Shown: positions 14,944-23,339, counted from the stretch's first letter. The stretch is 64,000 nt of DNA from JBDSKH01 sp035556655 (GCA_035556655.1 DATMFW010000026.1:1-64000); one strand, 5' to 3'. Numbers and translations are program-made. The notes: a model not told the origin generated them from the letters alone.

Positions 14944-16398
14944 GTGGGCATCCGCACCGGCCGGCAGTACCTCGACGCGCTCAACGCGATGTCGCCGCAC
15001 ATCGTCATCGACGGCGAGGTGGTGACCTCCCAGGTGGCCGAGCATCCGGCGTTCCGCCAGAACGCGCTCACCCATGCCGCGCTGTTCGACATGCAGCACG
15101 ACCGGCGCCACCGTTCCGCGCTGACCTTCACGTCGCCGACCAGCGGTGATCCGGTGGCGACGTCGTTCCTGGTGCCGCGGTCCGAGGCCGATCTGCGCCG
15201 GCGCCGCGCCGCGCACTCGACCTGGGCCGAGTGGTCCCAGGGCTTCCTCGGCCGCTCGGCGGACTACATGAACAGCGCGCTCACCGCGCTCGCGACGGCC
15301 GAGGCCTTCTTCGGCCAGGCGGATCCGGTATTCGCCGAGCGCATCCGGGCGTACTACGAGATGGCCCGCGAGAACGATCTGCTGGCCACCCACACGCTGA
15401 TCCCGCCGCAGGTCAACCGGTCGCCGTCGGCCTCCGAGCACGGGGGCGCCCCTGCCGCACGGATCGTGGAGGAGCGCTCCGACGGCATCGTGATCCGCGG
15501 CGCCCGGATGCTGGCCACGGTCGCCCCGGTCGCCGACGAGTTGCTGGTCTTCCCATCGACGGTGCTGCGCGGCAGCCCCGAGGACGCCCCGTACTCGTTC
15601 GCGTTCGCCATCCAGAACGACGCTCCAGGCCTGAAGTACTACTGCCGCAGCTCGCTCTACAACGGCGGCGGCAGCTTCAACGAGCCGCTCGCCTCGCGCT
15701 TCGACGAGATGGATGCGGCGGTCGTCTTCGAGGACGTGTTCGTCCCGAACGAGCGCGTCTTCCTGCTCGGACACCCCGAGCTCTGCAACGCGTTCTACTC
15801 CGCGACGGGAGCCGGCGCCCTGATGACCCACCAGGTGATCTGCCGGACGCTGGCCAAGACCGAGTTCTATCTCGGGCTGGCCGGCGAGATCGCCGATGCG
15901 ATCGGCATCGGCGGGTTCCAGCACATCCAGGAGGACCTGGCCGAGCTGATCTCGTACGTCGAGATCGGCAAGGCGCTGATCCGCGCCGCCGAGGCGGAGG
16001 GCGCCCTCAACGAGGAGGGGGTGTTCCTGCCGCGCTGGGAGACCCTGAACGCGGCCCGCAACTGGTACCCCAAGCACGTGTCGCCGCGGCTGCCGCAGAT
16101 CATCCGCAAGTTCTCGGCCTCGGGTCTGATGGCGCTGCCCGGCGAGTACGACCTCGCCAATCCCGAGGCCCGCGGGGACATCGACATGTTCCTGCAGGGC
16201 GCGACGGTGACCGCGGAGGAACGCATCCGCCTGTTCAAGCTGGCGGTCGACGCATCCGTGAGCGGGTTCGCGGGGCGCGAGTCGCTCTACGAGTACTTCT
16301 TCTTCGGCGACCCCGTGCGCATGGCGGGAGCGATGGTGGCCCAGTACGACCGCACCCCGCTGCAGGACCGGCTGCAGGAGTTCCTCGGCCGGGTCTGA
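14944..16398 (+). CDS. HpaB-family FADH2-dependent aromatic monooxygenase
   Basis: 484 residues. It belongs to the 4-hydroxyphenylacetate 3-monooxygenase oxygenase family (acyl-CoA dehydrogenase fold). N- and C-terminal domains are both present, opening with IRTGRQYLDAL and containing NRSPSASEHGG and VVFEDVFVPNERVFLLG, the class's flavin- and substrate-site region. Relatives hydroxylate phenols, chlorophenols or indole using FADH2. It starts at GTG 14944 with GGAGG eight bases upstream and is an operon with the flavin reductase. Two oxygenases of unrelated fold (this and the StyA type) in one regulon suggest successive oxygenations of one substrate. Confidence 0.88.
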   Translation: MGIRTGRQYLDALNAMSPHIVIDGEVVTSQVAEHPAFRQNALTHAALFDMQHDRRHRSALTFTSPTSGDPVATSFLVPRSEADLRRRRAAHSTWAEWSQGFLGRSADYMNSALTALATAEAFFGQADPVFAERIRAYYEMARENDLLATHTLIPPQVNRSPSASEHGGAPAARIVEERSDGIVIRGARMLATVAPVADELLVFPSTVLRGSPEDAPYSFAFAIQNDAPGLKYYCRSSLYNGGGSFNEPLASRFDEMDAAVVFEDVFVPNERVFLLGHPELCNAFYSATGAGALMTHQVICRTLAKTEFYLGLAGEIADAIGIGGFQHIQEDLAELISYVEIGKALIRAAEAEGALNEEGVFLPRWETLNAARNWYPKHVSPRLPQIIRKFSASGLMALPGEYDLANPEARGDIDMFLQGATVTAEERIRLFKLAVDASVSGFAGRESLYEYFFFGDPVRMAGAMVAQYDRTPLQDRLQEFLGRV

Positions 16399-16404
16399 GC
16401 CGCA

Positions 16405-17325
16405 CTACCGGCGCGCGCGCTCCCGGGCGTTGCGGCGCATGTCGCGTTCGCGCTTGCGTGCCTCGCGGAGGTGCTTCTCGACCTCGCGGCGCGCCTTGAC
16501 CGCCTCCTTGACCTTGGGGTCGCGTTCCACGACGGCGGCGAACGGATCCACCTCCGGGGCGACCGGCGGCGCGACCCGCCCGGAGATCAGCGCCTCCAGC
16601 CCGTCGAGCACGAGCGCGCGCCCGAACGCGAAGGGGTCCCCGGCCGCGTCGGGCGAGAACACCCCGGTCTGCAGCGCCTCGTGCACATGCGGAAGCGCCT
16701 CGGCACTGACCAGCCGGCCCAGCATCCGCTCGGTCTGCCGGTCGAGCTGGTCCGCGTCTCCCCCGGCCGCGGTCATCGCCTGAGCGTAGCCGCGGATGAT
16801 GTGGCTCTCCCACCGGGCCTGCGCGATGAGGGCGAGGATCGCGGAGGTCTTCTGCTCGCCATCCAGCGGAACCGCGGCGAGCACCTCGAGCGCGACATCG
16901 AGCCAGGCGAGGTTGTTCGGGGTCGTGGGCGTTCCCTCGATCGGCACGTCGAGCAGCCAGGGGTGCTCGCGGTAGATCGCGCTCATCGCGATCGACCAGG
17001 CCTCAAGGCCCGCGCGCCAGCCCCCCGTGGCCGCCTCGCGGATCTGCTCGGGCGGCAATCCGATCCCGTCCTCCTGCATGAGCACGAGCAGGTCGTCTTT
17101 GCTGGTGACGTAGCGGTAGAGCGCCATCGACGTGACGCCGAGCTCGCCCGCGATGGCCGCCATCGACACCGCGGCCAGCCCGCCGTCGTCGGCCAGCCGC
17201 ACTGCGACCTCGACGATGCGCTCGATGCTGAGTTCGCGCTTGGGTCCGCGCTGCGGGCTCGCCGCGACACCCCACGCCAACGCGACCGCGCGGGGCAGCT
17301 CGGGTTCGTCCGGGCTGTCATCCAT
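16405..17325 (-). CDS. TetR-family regulator of the adjacent ABC exporter
   Basis: 306 residues. The TetR helix-turn-helix lies at about 35-80 (IVEVAVRLADDGGLAAVSMAAIA ... VTSMALYRYVTSKDDL). A C-terminal ligand-binding domain of the TetR_C_1 (tetracycline repressor-like) type follows. The last 40 residues are highly charged (KAVKARREVEKHLREARKRE) and probably a coiled extension. It is divergent from the exporter genes, and the 74-bp gap contains a perfect 21-bp palindrome that is its likely operator. It probably represses the exporter and itself until a drug-like ligand binds. Confidence 0.9.
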   Translation of the reverse strand: MDDSPDEPELPRAVALAWGVAASPQRGPKRELSIERIVEVAVRLADDGGLAAVSMAAIAGELGVTSMALYRYVTSKDDLLVLMQEDGIGLPPEQIREAATGGWRAGLEAWSIAMSAIYREHPWLLDVPIEGTPTTPNNLAWLDVALEVLAAVPLDGEQKTSAILALIAQARWESHIIRGYAQAMTAAGGDADQLDRQTERMLGRLVSAEALPHVHEALQTGVFSPDAAGDPFAFGRALVLDGLEALISGRVAPPVAPEVDPFAAVVERDPKVKEAVKARREVEKHLREARKRERDMRRNARERARR

Positions 17326-17327
17326 GC

Positions 17328-17388
17328 TTGACAGCCTACCTCGACTGTGTATTACTAAAACAGTTATCGCCGTAAACAGTTTACGGCG
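17328..17388. promoter_or_regulatory. ABC exporter promoter with 21-bp TetR operator
   Basis: TTGACA (17328-17333), 16 bases, then TATTAC (17350-17355) forms a plausible sigma-70 promoter for the exporter. Directly at the expected transcription start lies a perfect palindrome (17368-17388): half-site CGCCGTAAAC, one central base, inverted half-site. AAACAGTT occurs twice 16 bp apart (17358 and 17374), so a second, weaker repressor site may exist next to it. Confidence 0.7.
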
Positions 17389-17399
17389 GAAAGGACACC

Positions 17400-18260
17400 A
17401 TGACCGACATGATCGCCGTCCGCGGCGTGACCAAGTCGTTCGGCACCCAGGAGGTGCTGTGCGGCATCGACCTCGACGTCGCGCGCGGCGAGATCGTCGC
17501 CCTCCTCGGCGAGAACGGCGCAGGCAAGACCACCCTCATCAACATCCTCAGCACGCTCATCCGGCCCGACGCCGGGACGGCACGGATCGACGGCCTCGAC
17601 GTCGTCCGCGAGCGCCAGGCGGTCAAGACCCGGCTGAGCCTCACCGGGCAGTCCGCCGCGGTCGACGAGGTGCTGACCGGCGATGAGAACCTGCGGATGA
17701 TGGCCGGGCTCATCGGCCTCACCCGAGCCCAGGCCGCCGAACGCAGCGCCGCCCTCCTGGAGCGGTTCGACCTCACCGCGGCCGCGCGCAAGCGGGTCAA
17801 GACCTACAGCGGCGGGATGCGGCGGCGCCTCGACCTCGCCATCTCGCTTCTCGCGACCCCGCCGGTGGTGTTCCTCGACGAGCCGACCACCGGGCTCGAC
17901 CCGGCGAGCAGGCAGGAACTCTGGAGCGTCATCCGCCACCTCGCCGACAACGGCACGACCGTGCTGCTCACCACCCAGTACCTCGAGGAGGCCGACCAGC
18001 TGGCCGACCGCATCGTCGTCCTGCGCGAGGGCCGCATCGTGGCCGAGGGCACGCCCGGCGCGCTCAAGGCCCGCGTCGGCGGCGAGGTCGTCGAGGTACG
18101 CGGACCCGACGGCGAGATCCTCGGCGAGGTCCCCACCGACGGCAGCGCCGCCGGCCTGCGCCGTGCCCTCGGCGCGGTCGACGATGCGGCCGCCATCACC
18201 CTGCGCCGCCCGACCCTGGACGACGTGTTCCTCACCCTGACCGGAAAGGCCCGCTCATGA
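17400..18260 (+). CDS. ABC-2 exporter ATP-binding protein (DrrA-like)
   Basis: 286 residues. Complete ABC ATPase: Walker A GENGAGKTT (about 38-46), signature YSGGMRRRLDLA, Walker B VVFLDEPTTGLDP and H-loop region LLTTQYLEEADQLADRI. The 70-residue C-terminal extension is typical of DrrA-type drug or lipid exporters. It starts at ATG 17400 after GGAAAGGA, overlaps the permease gene by an ATGA and is controlled by the TetR protein next door. Substrate is unknown; antibiotics or other hydrophobic compounds are likely. Confidence 0.92.
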   Translation: MTDMIAVRGVTKSFGTQEVLCGIDLDVARGEIVALLGENGAGKTTLINILSTLIRPDAGTARIDGLDVVRERQAVKTRLSLTGQSAAVDEVLTGDENLRMMAGLIGLTRAQAAERSAALLERFDLTAAARKRVKTYSGGMRRRLDLAISLLATPPVVFLDEPTTGLDPASRQELWSVIRHLADNGTTVLLTTQYLEEADQLADRIVVLREGRIVAEGTPGALKARVGGEVVEVRGPDGEILGEVPTDGSAAGLRRALGAVDDAAAITLRRPTLDDVFLTLTGKARS

Positions 18261-19030
18261 CCGCCCTCACCGCCCCGCCGCTGCGGGCCGAGACCACCTT
18301 CATCCGGCGCAGCATCATCCACACGCTGCGCACGCCCGACGCCCTCGTCATGGCGATCGCCCTGCCGACCATCCTCATGCTGCTGTTCACCTACGTGTTC
18401 GGCGGGGCCATCGACGAGGACGGCGGCTACGTGGACTACGTGGTGCCCGGGATCATCCTGCTCTGCGCCGGGTTCGGGGCCGCCACCGTGGCCACCGACG
18501 TGGCATCGGACATGACCGCCGGCATCATCGACCGATTCCGCACCATGCCGGTGCGGGCCTCGGCGGTCATCACCGGACACGTGGTCGCGAGCCTGCTGCG
18601 GAACCTCCTCGCCACCGGGATCGTGGTCGGCGTCGCGGTGCTCGTGGGTTTCCGCCCCGACGCGAGCCCCCTCGGCTGGGCCGGGGTGGTCGCCATCGTG
18701 GGGGCGTACATCCTGGCGATGACCTACCTGTTCGCCGCGATCGGGCTGGCCGCATCGAGCCCCGAGGCCGCGAGCGGCTACGGCTTCTTCCTGATGTTCC
18801 TGCCGTACGTCTCGAGCGCGTTCGTGCCGGTCGACACGATGCCCGCCTGGTTGCAGTGGGTGGCCGACAACCAGCCGCTCACCCCGATCATCGAGACGAT
18901 CCGCGCGCTGCTGCTCGGCACCGATCCGGGCGCGGATGCGGCATGGGCCGCCGCCTGGATCGCCCTCATCCTGGTGGCCGGCATCGCCTGGTCGTCGGTG
19001 GTCTTCGCCCGCAAGGCCGGGCGACGGTGA
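18257..19030 (+). CDS. ABC-2 exporter permease (DrrB-like)
   Basis: 257 residues with six membrane helices in the ABC-2 arrangement (about 30-50, 60-82, 108-132, 142-165, 172-190 and 228-248). It has the family's typical loop ASDMTAGIIDRFRTMPVRASAVITG between helices 2 and 3. It is coupled to the ATPase by an ATGA overlap (18257-18260) and completes a minimal two-gene exporter. Confidence 0.9.
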   Translation: MTALTAPPLRAETTFIRRSIIHTLRTPDALVMAIALPTILMLLFTYVFGGAIDEDGGYVDYVVPGIILLCAGFGAATVATDVASDMTAGIIDRFRTMPVRASAVITGHVVASLLRNLLATGIVVGVAVLVGFRPDASPLGWAGVVAIVGAYILAMTYLFAAIGLAASSPEAASGYGFFLMFLPYVSSAFVPVDTMPAWLQWVADNQPLTPIIETIRALLLGTDPGADAAWAAAWIALILVAGIAWSSVVFARKAGRR

Positions 19031-19046
19031 ACCTCGTCCCGGCGAG

Positions 19047-19553
19047 CTAGTCCTGCTTGGGGCGGGCCAGGGCGTCCCTGGCCTGCTCCACCAGCTCGGC
19101 GTCGACGAGCACCTGATAGCTGCTGGCGAGCACCTGCGACATCGACTCGAAGTCGCGGGAGCGCCGGGAGATGCCGTACGAGACCAGGCGGAACAGCATC
19201 CCGAATGCCGCACCGATGAGGATCGCGGCGCCGAAGATGCTCCAGCTGAACTGCTCGGGCGGGGTGAAGAACGAGAACAGCAGCCCGATGAACAGACCGA
19301 ACCAGGCGCCGCTGAGCGCGCCCTCCAGGGCCGCACGGCTCCAGGAGAGCTTGCGGGTGACCCGTTCGACGCTCTTGAGGTCGTTGCCGACGATCGAGAC
19401 CCGCCCGACCGGGAACTCGGCCTTGGCGAGATGGTCCACCCGCTCCTGGGCCTCGAGATAGGTGTCGTAGGTGCCCAGAACCTCGCCCTTGGGCACCGTC
19501 TGGAAGGCGACCTGACGGCCGCCGGGGCCGCGTCCTGCTCGGGGTGTGCTCAC
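19047..19553 (-). CDS. General stress protein 17M / YflT-like membrane protein
   Basis: 168 residues. The N-terminal half is a YflT-like domain (GTYDTYLEAQERVDHLAKAEFPVGRVSIVG). Two membrane helices (about 82-100 and 104-125) and a soluble tail follow. Such proteins are induced by heat or general stress; the mechanism is unknown. The start is GTG 19553 with GGAGG eight bases upstream. It is divergent from the MgtE-like gene with a 37-bp gap. Confidence 0.8.
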   Translation of the reverse strand: MSTPRAGRGPGGRQVAFQTVPKGEVLGTYDTYLEAQERVDHLAKAEFPVGRVSIVGNDLKSVERVTRKLSWSRAALEGALSGAWFGLFIGLLFSFFTPPEQFSWSIFGAAILIGAAFGMLFRLVSYGISRRSRDFESMSQVLASSYQVLVDAELVEQARDALARPKQD

Positions 19554-19577
19554 GGGGTCATCCTCCCACGTGCGGAC

Positions 19578-19583
19578 TAGGGT
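19578..19583 (+). promoter_or_regulatory. -10 element for the MgtE-like gene
   Basis: TAGGGT is followed by seven bases and GTG 19591, close to the leaderless spacing; no Shine-Dalgarno is present. Confidence 0.4.
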
Positions 19584-19590
19584 TTACAGC

Positions 19591-20907
19591 GTGAGCGCCA
19601 CGAGAGTCTTCGTCGCCCGACTGGCCGGGTGCTCCGTCTTCGACCCCGCGGGCGACCGGGTCGGCAAGGCCCGCGACGTGCTCGTGGTGTACCGCAAGAA
19701 CGAGAGCCCGACGGTCGTCGGCCTCGTCGTCGAGATCCCCGGCAAGCGCCGGGTGTTCCTCTCGATCGGGCGGGTCACCAGCATCGGCTCCGGGCAGATC
19801 ATCACCACCGGGCTGATCAACCTGCGCCGCTTCGAGCAGCGCGGCGGCGAGGTCCGCGTCATCTCCGAGTTGCTCGGGCGCAAGGTGGTGCTGCGCGACG
19901 GATCGGGCGAGGCCGTCATCGAAGACGTCGCGATCGAAGAGGTCGCCCCCGGAGAGTGGGCGGTCGGCGACCTGTTCCTGCGGCGGCCGCGCACGGGGGT
20001 CGCCCCCTTCAGCAAGGGAGCGACGCTGTTCGCGCCGTGGACGGCGACCCGGGAGAAGGCGGCGAAGGGCGAGGCGCAGTCGGCCGAGCAGCTGATCGCG
20101 ACCTACTCCGACCTGCGTCCCGCCGACCTCGCCAGCACCCTGCTCGACCTGCCGGAGGAGCGGCGCATCGAGGTCGCGGGCGAACTGCCCGACGGCCGGC
20201 TCGCCGACGCACTGGAGGAGATGCCGGAGGAGGACCAGGTCGAGCTGCTCGCCCGGCTGGACGACGCCCGCGCCGCCGACGTCCTCGACCAGATGCAGCC
20301 CGACGACGCCGCCGACCTCATCGCGCAGTTGCCCGAGGAGCGCGGCGAGGCCCTGCTGGAGCTCATGGAGCCGGAGGAGGCCGAGGACGTCCGCATGCTC
20401 CTGGCCTACCACCCCGACACCGCGGGTGGCCTGATGACCACCGAGCCGATCATCGTCTCGGCAGACGCCACCGTCGCCGAGGGTCTCGCGCTCATCCGCC
20501 GGCACGAACTCGCTCCGGCCCTGGGTGCCGCGGTGTGCGTGACGCTGCCGCCCTACGAGCCCCCGACCGGCCGCTACCTCGGGGTCGTGCATTTCCAGCG
20601 GATGCTGCGCTACCCGCCGCACGAACGGCTCGGCACCCTGCTCGACACCAGCCTCGAGCCGGCCTCGCCCGACACCAGCGCGGCCGAGGTCTCGCGCATC
20701 CTCGCCTCGTACAACCTGGTCTCGCTGCCCGTGGTCGATGAGAACCACCGCCTCGTCGGGGTGGTGACCATTGACGACGTCCTCGACTATCTGCTGCCCG
20801 ACGACTGGCGAAGTACGGCAGGCGACGAGCCCGAGCCGGTGAGCTCATCGACAGCTGCGATCCCTGTCAGCCGCGGAAGGAGGACGACCCATGGCCCGCG
20901 CCGATAA
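19591..20907 (+). CDS. MgtE-like soluble protein (PRC-barrel, MgtE N-domain, CBS pair) without membrane channel
   Basis: 438 residues. Residues 1-160 form two PRC-barrel-like beta repeats (VFDPAGDRVGKARDVLVVY; LLGRKVVLRDGSGEAV). Residues 165-270 are the superhelical MgtE N-terminal domain with repeats such as ADALEEMPEEDQVELLARL. Residues 275-415 are a CBS-domain pair ending in LVGVVTIDDVLDYLLPDDW. The five-helix Mg2+ channel of true MgtE is absent, so this is a soluble sensor or scaffold rather than a transporter. Similar proteins exist in mycobacteria next to mrp. GTG 19591 is used; the next gene begins within its 3' end. Confidence 0.85.
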   Translation: MSATRVFVARLAGCSVFDPAGDRVGKARDVLVVYRKNESPTVVGLVVEIPGKRRVFLSIGRVTSIGSGQIITTGLINLRRFEQRGGEVRVISELLGRKVVLRDGSGEAVIEDVAIEEVAPGEWAVGDLFLRRPRTGVAPFSKGATLFAPWTATREKAAKGEAQSAEQLIATYSDLRPADLASTLLDLPEERRIEVAGELPDGRLADALEEMPEEDQVELLARLDDARAADVLDQMQPDDAADLIAQLPEERGEALLELMEPEEAEDVRMLLAYHPDTAGGLMTTEPIIVSADATVAEGLALIRRHELAPALGAAVCVTLPPYEPPTGRYLGVVHFQRMLRYPPHERLGTLLDTSLEPASPDTSAAEVSRILASYNLVSLPVVDENHRLVGVVTIDDVLDYLLPDDWRSTAGDEPEPVSSSTAAIPVSRGRRTTHGPRR

Positions 20908-21382
20908 CCGATTCGACGACCCGAAGGGCCGCTCCTCGCTGCGCACCGGCCTGTTCGAGCGGCGCGACCGCTTCGGCCGCTTCACCGAGGGCATCGCCCG
21001 TGCGATGGGCACGCCGTGGTTCCTCGTCATCCTGTCGCTGTTCGTCATCGCCTGGATGGTGTACAACTCGATCGGCCCGGTGGGCTGGCGCTTCGACTCG
21101 CAGGCGCTGGGCTTCACGACGTTGACCCTGATCCTGTCGCTGCAGGCCTCCTACGCCGCCCCGCTCATCCTGCTGGCGCAGAACCGGCAGGACGACCGCG
21201 ACCGGGTGCAGATCGAGCAGGACCGCCAGCGGGCCGAGCGGAACCTCGCCGACACCGAATACCTCGCCCGCGAGGTCGTCGCGCTGCGCCTGGCGATGCG
21301 CGACATGGCGACGAAGGACTTCATCCGCGCCGAACTGCGCGCTCTGCTGGAGGAGCTCGAGGGCGAGGAGTCCGGCAAGTGA
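20891..21382 (+). CDS. DUF1003 membrane protein
   Basis: 163 residues. Two membrane helices (about 42-62 and 75-100) are followed by a charged helical tail (QIEQDRQRAERNLADTEYLAREV). The motif YAAPLILLAQNRQDDRDR marks DUF1003, a family of unknown function sometimes linked to cation or stress proteins. A strong GGAAGGAGG ribosome-binding site lies inside the end of the MgtE-like gene, and the genes overlap by 17 bases, so the two are translated from one mRNA. Confidence 0.88.
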   Translation: MARADNRFDDPKGRSSLRTGLFERRDRFGRFTEGIARAMGTPWFLVILSLFVIAWMVYNSIGPVGWRFDSQALGFTTLTLILSLQASYAAPLILLAQNRQDDRDRVQIEQDRQRAERNLADTEYLAREVVALRLAMRDMATKDFIRAELRALLEELEGEESGK

Positions 21383-22440
21383 GCGCCGAGGCGGTCCGGG
21401 CCGCTCTCGCGCGCGTGCAGGATCCGGAGATCCGCCGCCCGATCACCGAGCTCGACATGGTGCGCGACGTGACCGTCGCCGGCGGCGTCGCGCATGTCGA
21501 CCTCCGGTTGACCATCGTCGGATGCCCCGCCGCGGACACCATCGAACGTTCCGTCCGCGAGGCGGTCGCCTCCGTGCCCGGAATCGAGCGGCTCGAACTG
21601 GAGATCGGGGTGATGACCCCGGCCGAGCGCGAGGCACTCACCTCGCGGCTGCGCGGCACCCGCGCTTCGCAGTTCGGACCGGACTCGCTGACCAAGGTGT
21701 TCGCGATCTCCAGCGGCAAGGGCGGGGTGGGCAAGTCGACCCTCACCGCGAACCTCGCGGTGAGCCTCGCGGCGCGCGGCCTGCGGGTGGGACTGATCGA
21801 CGCCGACGTGTTCGGGTTCTCGATCCCCGGCATCCTGGGCATCGCCCAGGCGAGCCCGACCCGGGTGGGCGAGATGATCCTGCCGCCGATCGCGCACGGG
21901 GTGAAGGTCATCTCGATCGGCATGTTCCTGGAGGGGCCCGCCGCGGTCTCCTGGCGGGGGCCGCTGCTGCACCGCACGATGCAGCAGTTCCTCACCGACG
22001 TCTTCTTCGGCGACCTCGACGTGCTGCTGCTCGATCTGCCGCCGGGCACCGGCGACGTGGCGATCTCGCTCGGGCAGCTGCTGCCGCAGGCCGAGGTGCT
22101 CGTGGTGACCACCCCGCAGCCCGCGGCGGCGGAGGTGGCCGAGCGCAGCGGGCTGGTGGCCCGCCAGACCGGGCAGAGCGTGATCGGGGTCGTCGAGAAC
22201 CTCACCGGCGAGCTGTTCGGCAGCGGCGGCGGCGACGCCCTCGCCGCCCGGCTCGAGGTGCCGGTACTCGCCCGCATCCCCACCAGCCTGGCGGTGCGCG
22301 TGGGAGGCGATGCCGGCGCGCCCGTCGTGCTGACGCATCCGGAGGACCCGGCCGCCGCCGCCATCGCGGGGCTCGCCGATCAGCTCGCGAATCGCGCCCG
22401 GGGACTCGCCGGGCGCGCGCTGCCGGTCCAACCGCGCTGA
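21379..22440 (+). CDS. mrp: Mrp/NBP35-type ATP-binding iron-sulfur carrier
   Basis: 353 residues. An N-terminal MIP18/DUF59 domain (about 1-85) precedes a P-loop NTPase with the deviant Walker A SGKGGVGKST (112-121), switch motif DADVFGFSIPG and LLLDLPPGTGD. Mrp proteins bind and transfer Fe-S clusters, and the DUF59 fusion is usual in actinobacteria. The paired cysteines of classical Nbp35 are not seen in the C-terminal part, as in many bacterial Mrp proteins. GTG 21379 overlaps the DUF1003 stop (GTGA). Confidence 0.92.
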   Translation: MSAEAVRAALARVQDPEIRRPITELDMVRDVTVAGGVAHVDLRLTIVGCPAADTIERSVREAVASVPGIERLELEIGVMTPAEREALTSRLRGTRASQFGPDSLTKVFAISSGKGGVGKSTLTANLAVSLAARGLRVGLIDADVFGFSIPGILGIAQASPTRVGEMILPPIAHGVKVISIGMFLEGPAAVSWRGPLLHRTMQQFLTDVFFGDLDVLLLDLPPGTGDVAISLGQLLPQAEVLVVTTPQPAAAEVAERSGLVARQTGQSVIGVVENLTGELFGSGGGDALAARLEVPVLARIPTSLAVRVGGDAGAPVVLTHPEDPAAAAIAGLADQLANRARGLAGRALPVQPR

Positions 22441-22470
22441 GTGAGCGATGATCGGAGCACGAGGTGCAGC

Positions 22471-22776
22471 ATGAACACGATCGAGCTGAGCGAAGAGGCC
22501 GCCTTCGATGAGCGGTTCCGCGACGCGGCGCGCCTGATCGCCGAGGGCCGGCTCGCCCGCGCCACGCTGATCCGCCGCGAGACCAGCGAGCGCCGCTACC
22601 GCGGGGTGCAGATCGTCGTCGGCGAGTTCGAGCTCGAGGACGGCGACGCCGAACCGCGCGTCATCCTCTACGAGCACATCTTCGGGCCTGCGTTCGCGCG
22701 GCACTGGCGTCCGGGGGGCAGCTACGACGCCTGGGTCGATCCGCTCGATGCGGATCACATCTACATCGGGCGCTAG
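22471..22776 (+). CDS. Conserved-looking small protein, unknown function
   Basis: 101 residues, acidic, no signal or membrane helix. A helical N-terminus (FDERFRDAARLIAEGRLARATLIRRE) is followed by a beta-rich end (VQIVVGEFELEDGD, VILYEHIFGPAFARHW, HIYIGR). GAGG stands ten bases before the ATG at 22471; the frame is open upstream but without a better start. It follows mrp by 30 bases and its stop overlaps the convergent lipoprotein gene by four bases. I do not recognise the family. Confidence 0.7.
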   Translation: MNTIELSEEAAFDERFRDAARLIAEGRLARATLIRRETSERRYRGVQIVVGEFELEDGDAEPRVILYEHIFGPAFARHWRPGGSYDAWVDPLDADHIYIGR

Positions 22777-23150
22777 GCCGGCGACACCAGCCAGTAGATC
22801 TCGCCCTCGGCCCAGCAGGGCAGGTGGTCCTCGGCGGAGGTGAGTTCGCCGCCGCCGAGTTCGATGGCGTCGCCGGCGGCGAATCCCGCGTCGAATCCGG
22901 GCAGGCGCAGGCCGTCCTCGAGGTAGGTGCCCTCCGGCCACATCACCTGGCGGATGCCGGCGTCCTCCACCTCGACGGCCCAGCAGTGATCGTCGTCGAG
23001 AACGACGGTGCCGACGAGCAGCGCGTCCATGCCGTGGTCGGCCGGCGGCGCCACGACGGCGAAGGTCTCGGAATCGGTGACGAGCCTCGCCTGCGCAGGG
23101 ACGCATCCGGCCAGCAGGACGAGGGGGACGGCGAGCACGGCGAGTCTCAT
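22773..23150 (-). CDS. Small putative lipoprotein
   Basis: 125 residues. The signal peptide ends in lipobox LLAGC (Cys16). The mature part is short and mostly beta, with two further cysteines (in DDHCWAVEV and HLPCWAEG) that could form a disulfide, and it ends in IYWLVSPA. Function is unknown. It overlaps the upstream convergent gene by four bases and is followed at its 5' side by the 34-codon gene on the same strand. Confidence 0.75.
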   Translation of the reverse strand: MRLAVLAVPLVLLAGCVPAQARLVTDSETFAVVAPPADHGMDALLVGTVVLDDDHCWAVEVEDAGIRQVMWPEGTYLEDGLRLPGFDAGFAAGDAIELGGGELTSAEDHLPCWAEGEIYWLVSPA

Positions 23151-23177
23151 GAGCCCATCATGGGCGACTCGACCGGC

Positions 23178-23282
23178 TCAGTGCTTGCGGGGGGCGCGAC
23201 GGTAGCCGTCGCGGCCGGTCACGAGGACCGTGGAGACGATCGCGACCAGCGAGATCGCGGCGAGCGGGATCATTTCGAACAT
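23178..23282 (-). CDS. 34-residue single-helix membrane peptide
   Basis: ATG 23282 to TGA 23178 encodes one hydrophobic stretch (residues 5-22, IPLAAISLVAIVSTVLVTG) followed by a basic tail GRDGYRRAPRKH. The hydrophobic/basic layout and G/C-ending codons look like a real small membrane protein, inside-positive at the C-terminus. GACACT lies six bases before the ATG, the leaderless layout seen elsewhere. A second in-frame ATG at 23273 is possible. It is divergent from the LysR gene (72-bp gap), which may control it. Confidence 0.55.
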   Translation of the reverse strand: MFEMIPLAAISLVAIVSTVLVTGRDGYRRAPRKH

Positions 23283-23339
23283 GCGTCAAGTGTCCAGCCG
23301 GGCAACCATGTAGCACAAGCGAATCCCTCTGCACTCTGG

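Noticed and set aside
12874..16077. A 1067-codon open frame on the minus strand
   Set aside because: It runs antisense through the HpaB-type and flavin reductase genes and out of frame through the AraC gene. The translation is Arg/Gly/His-rich noise.
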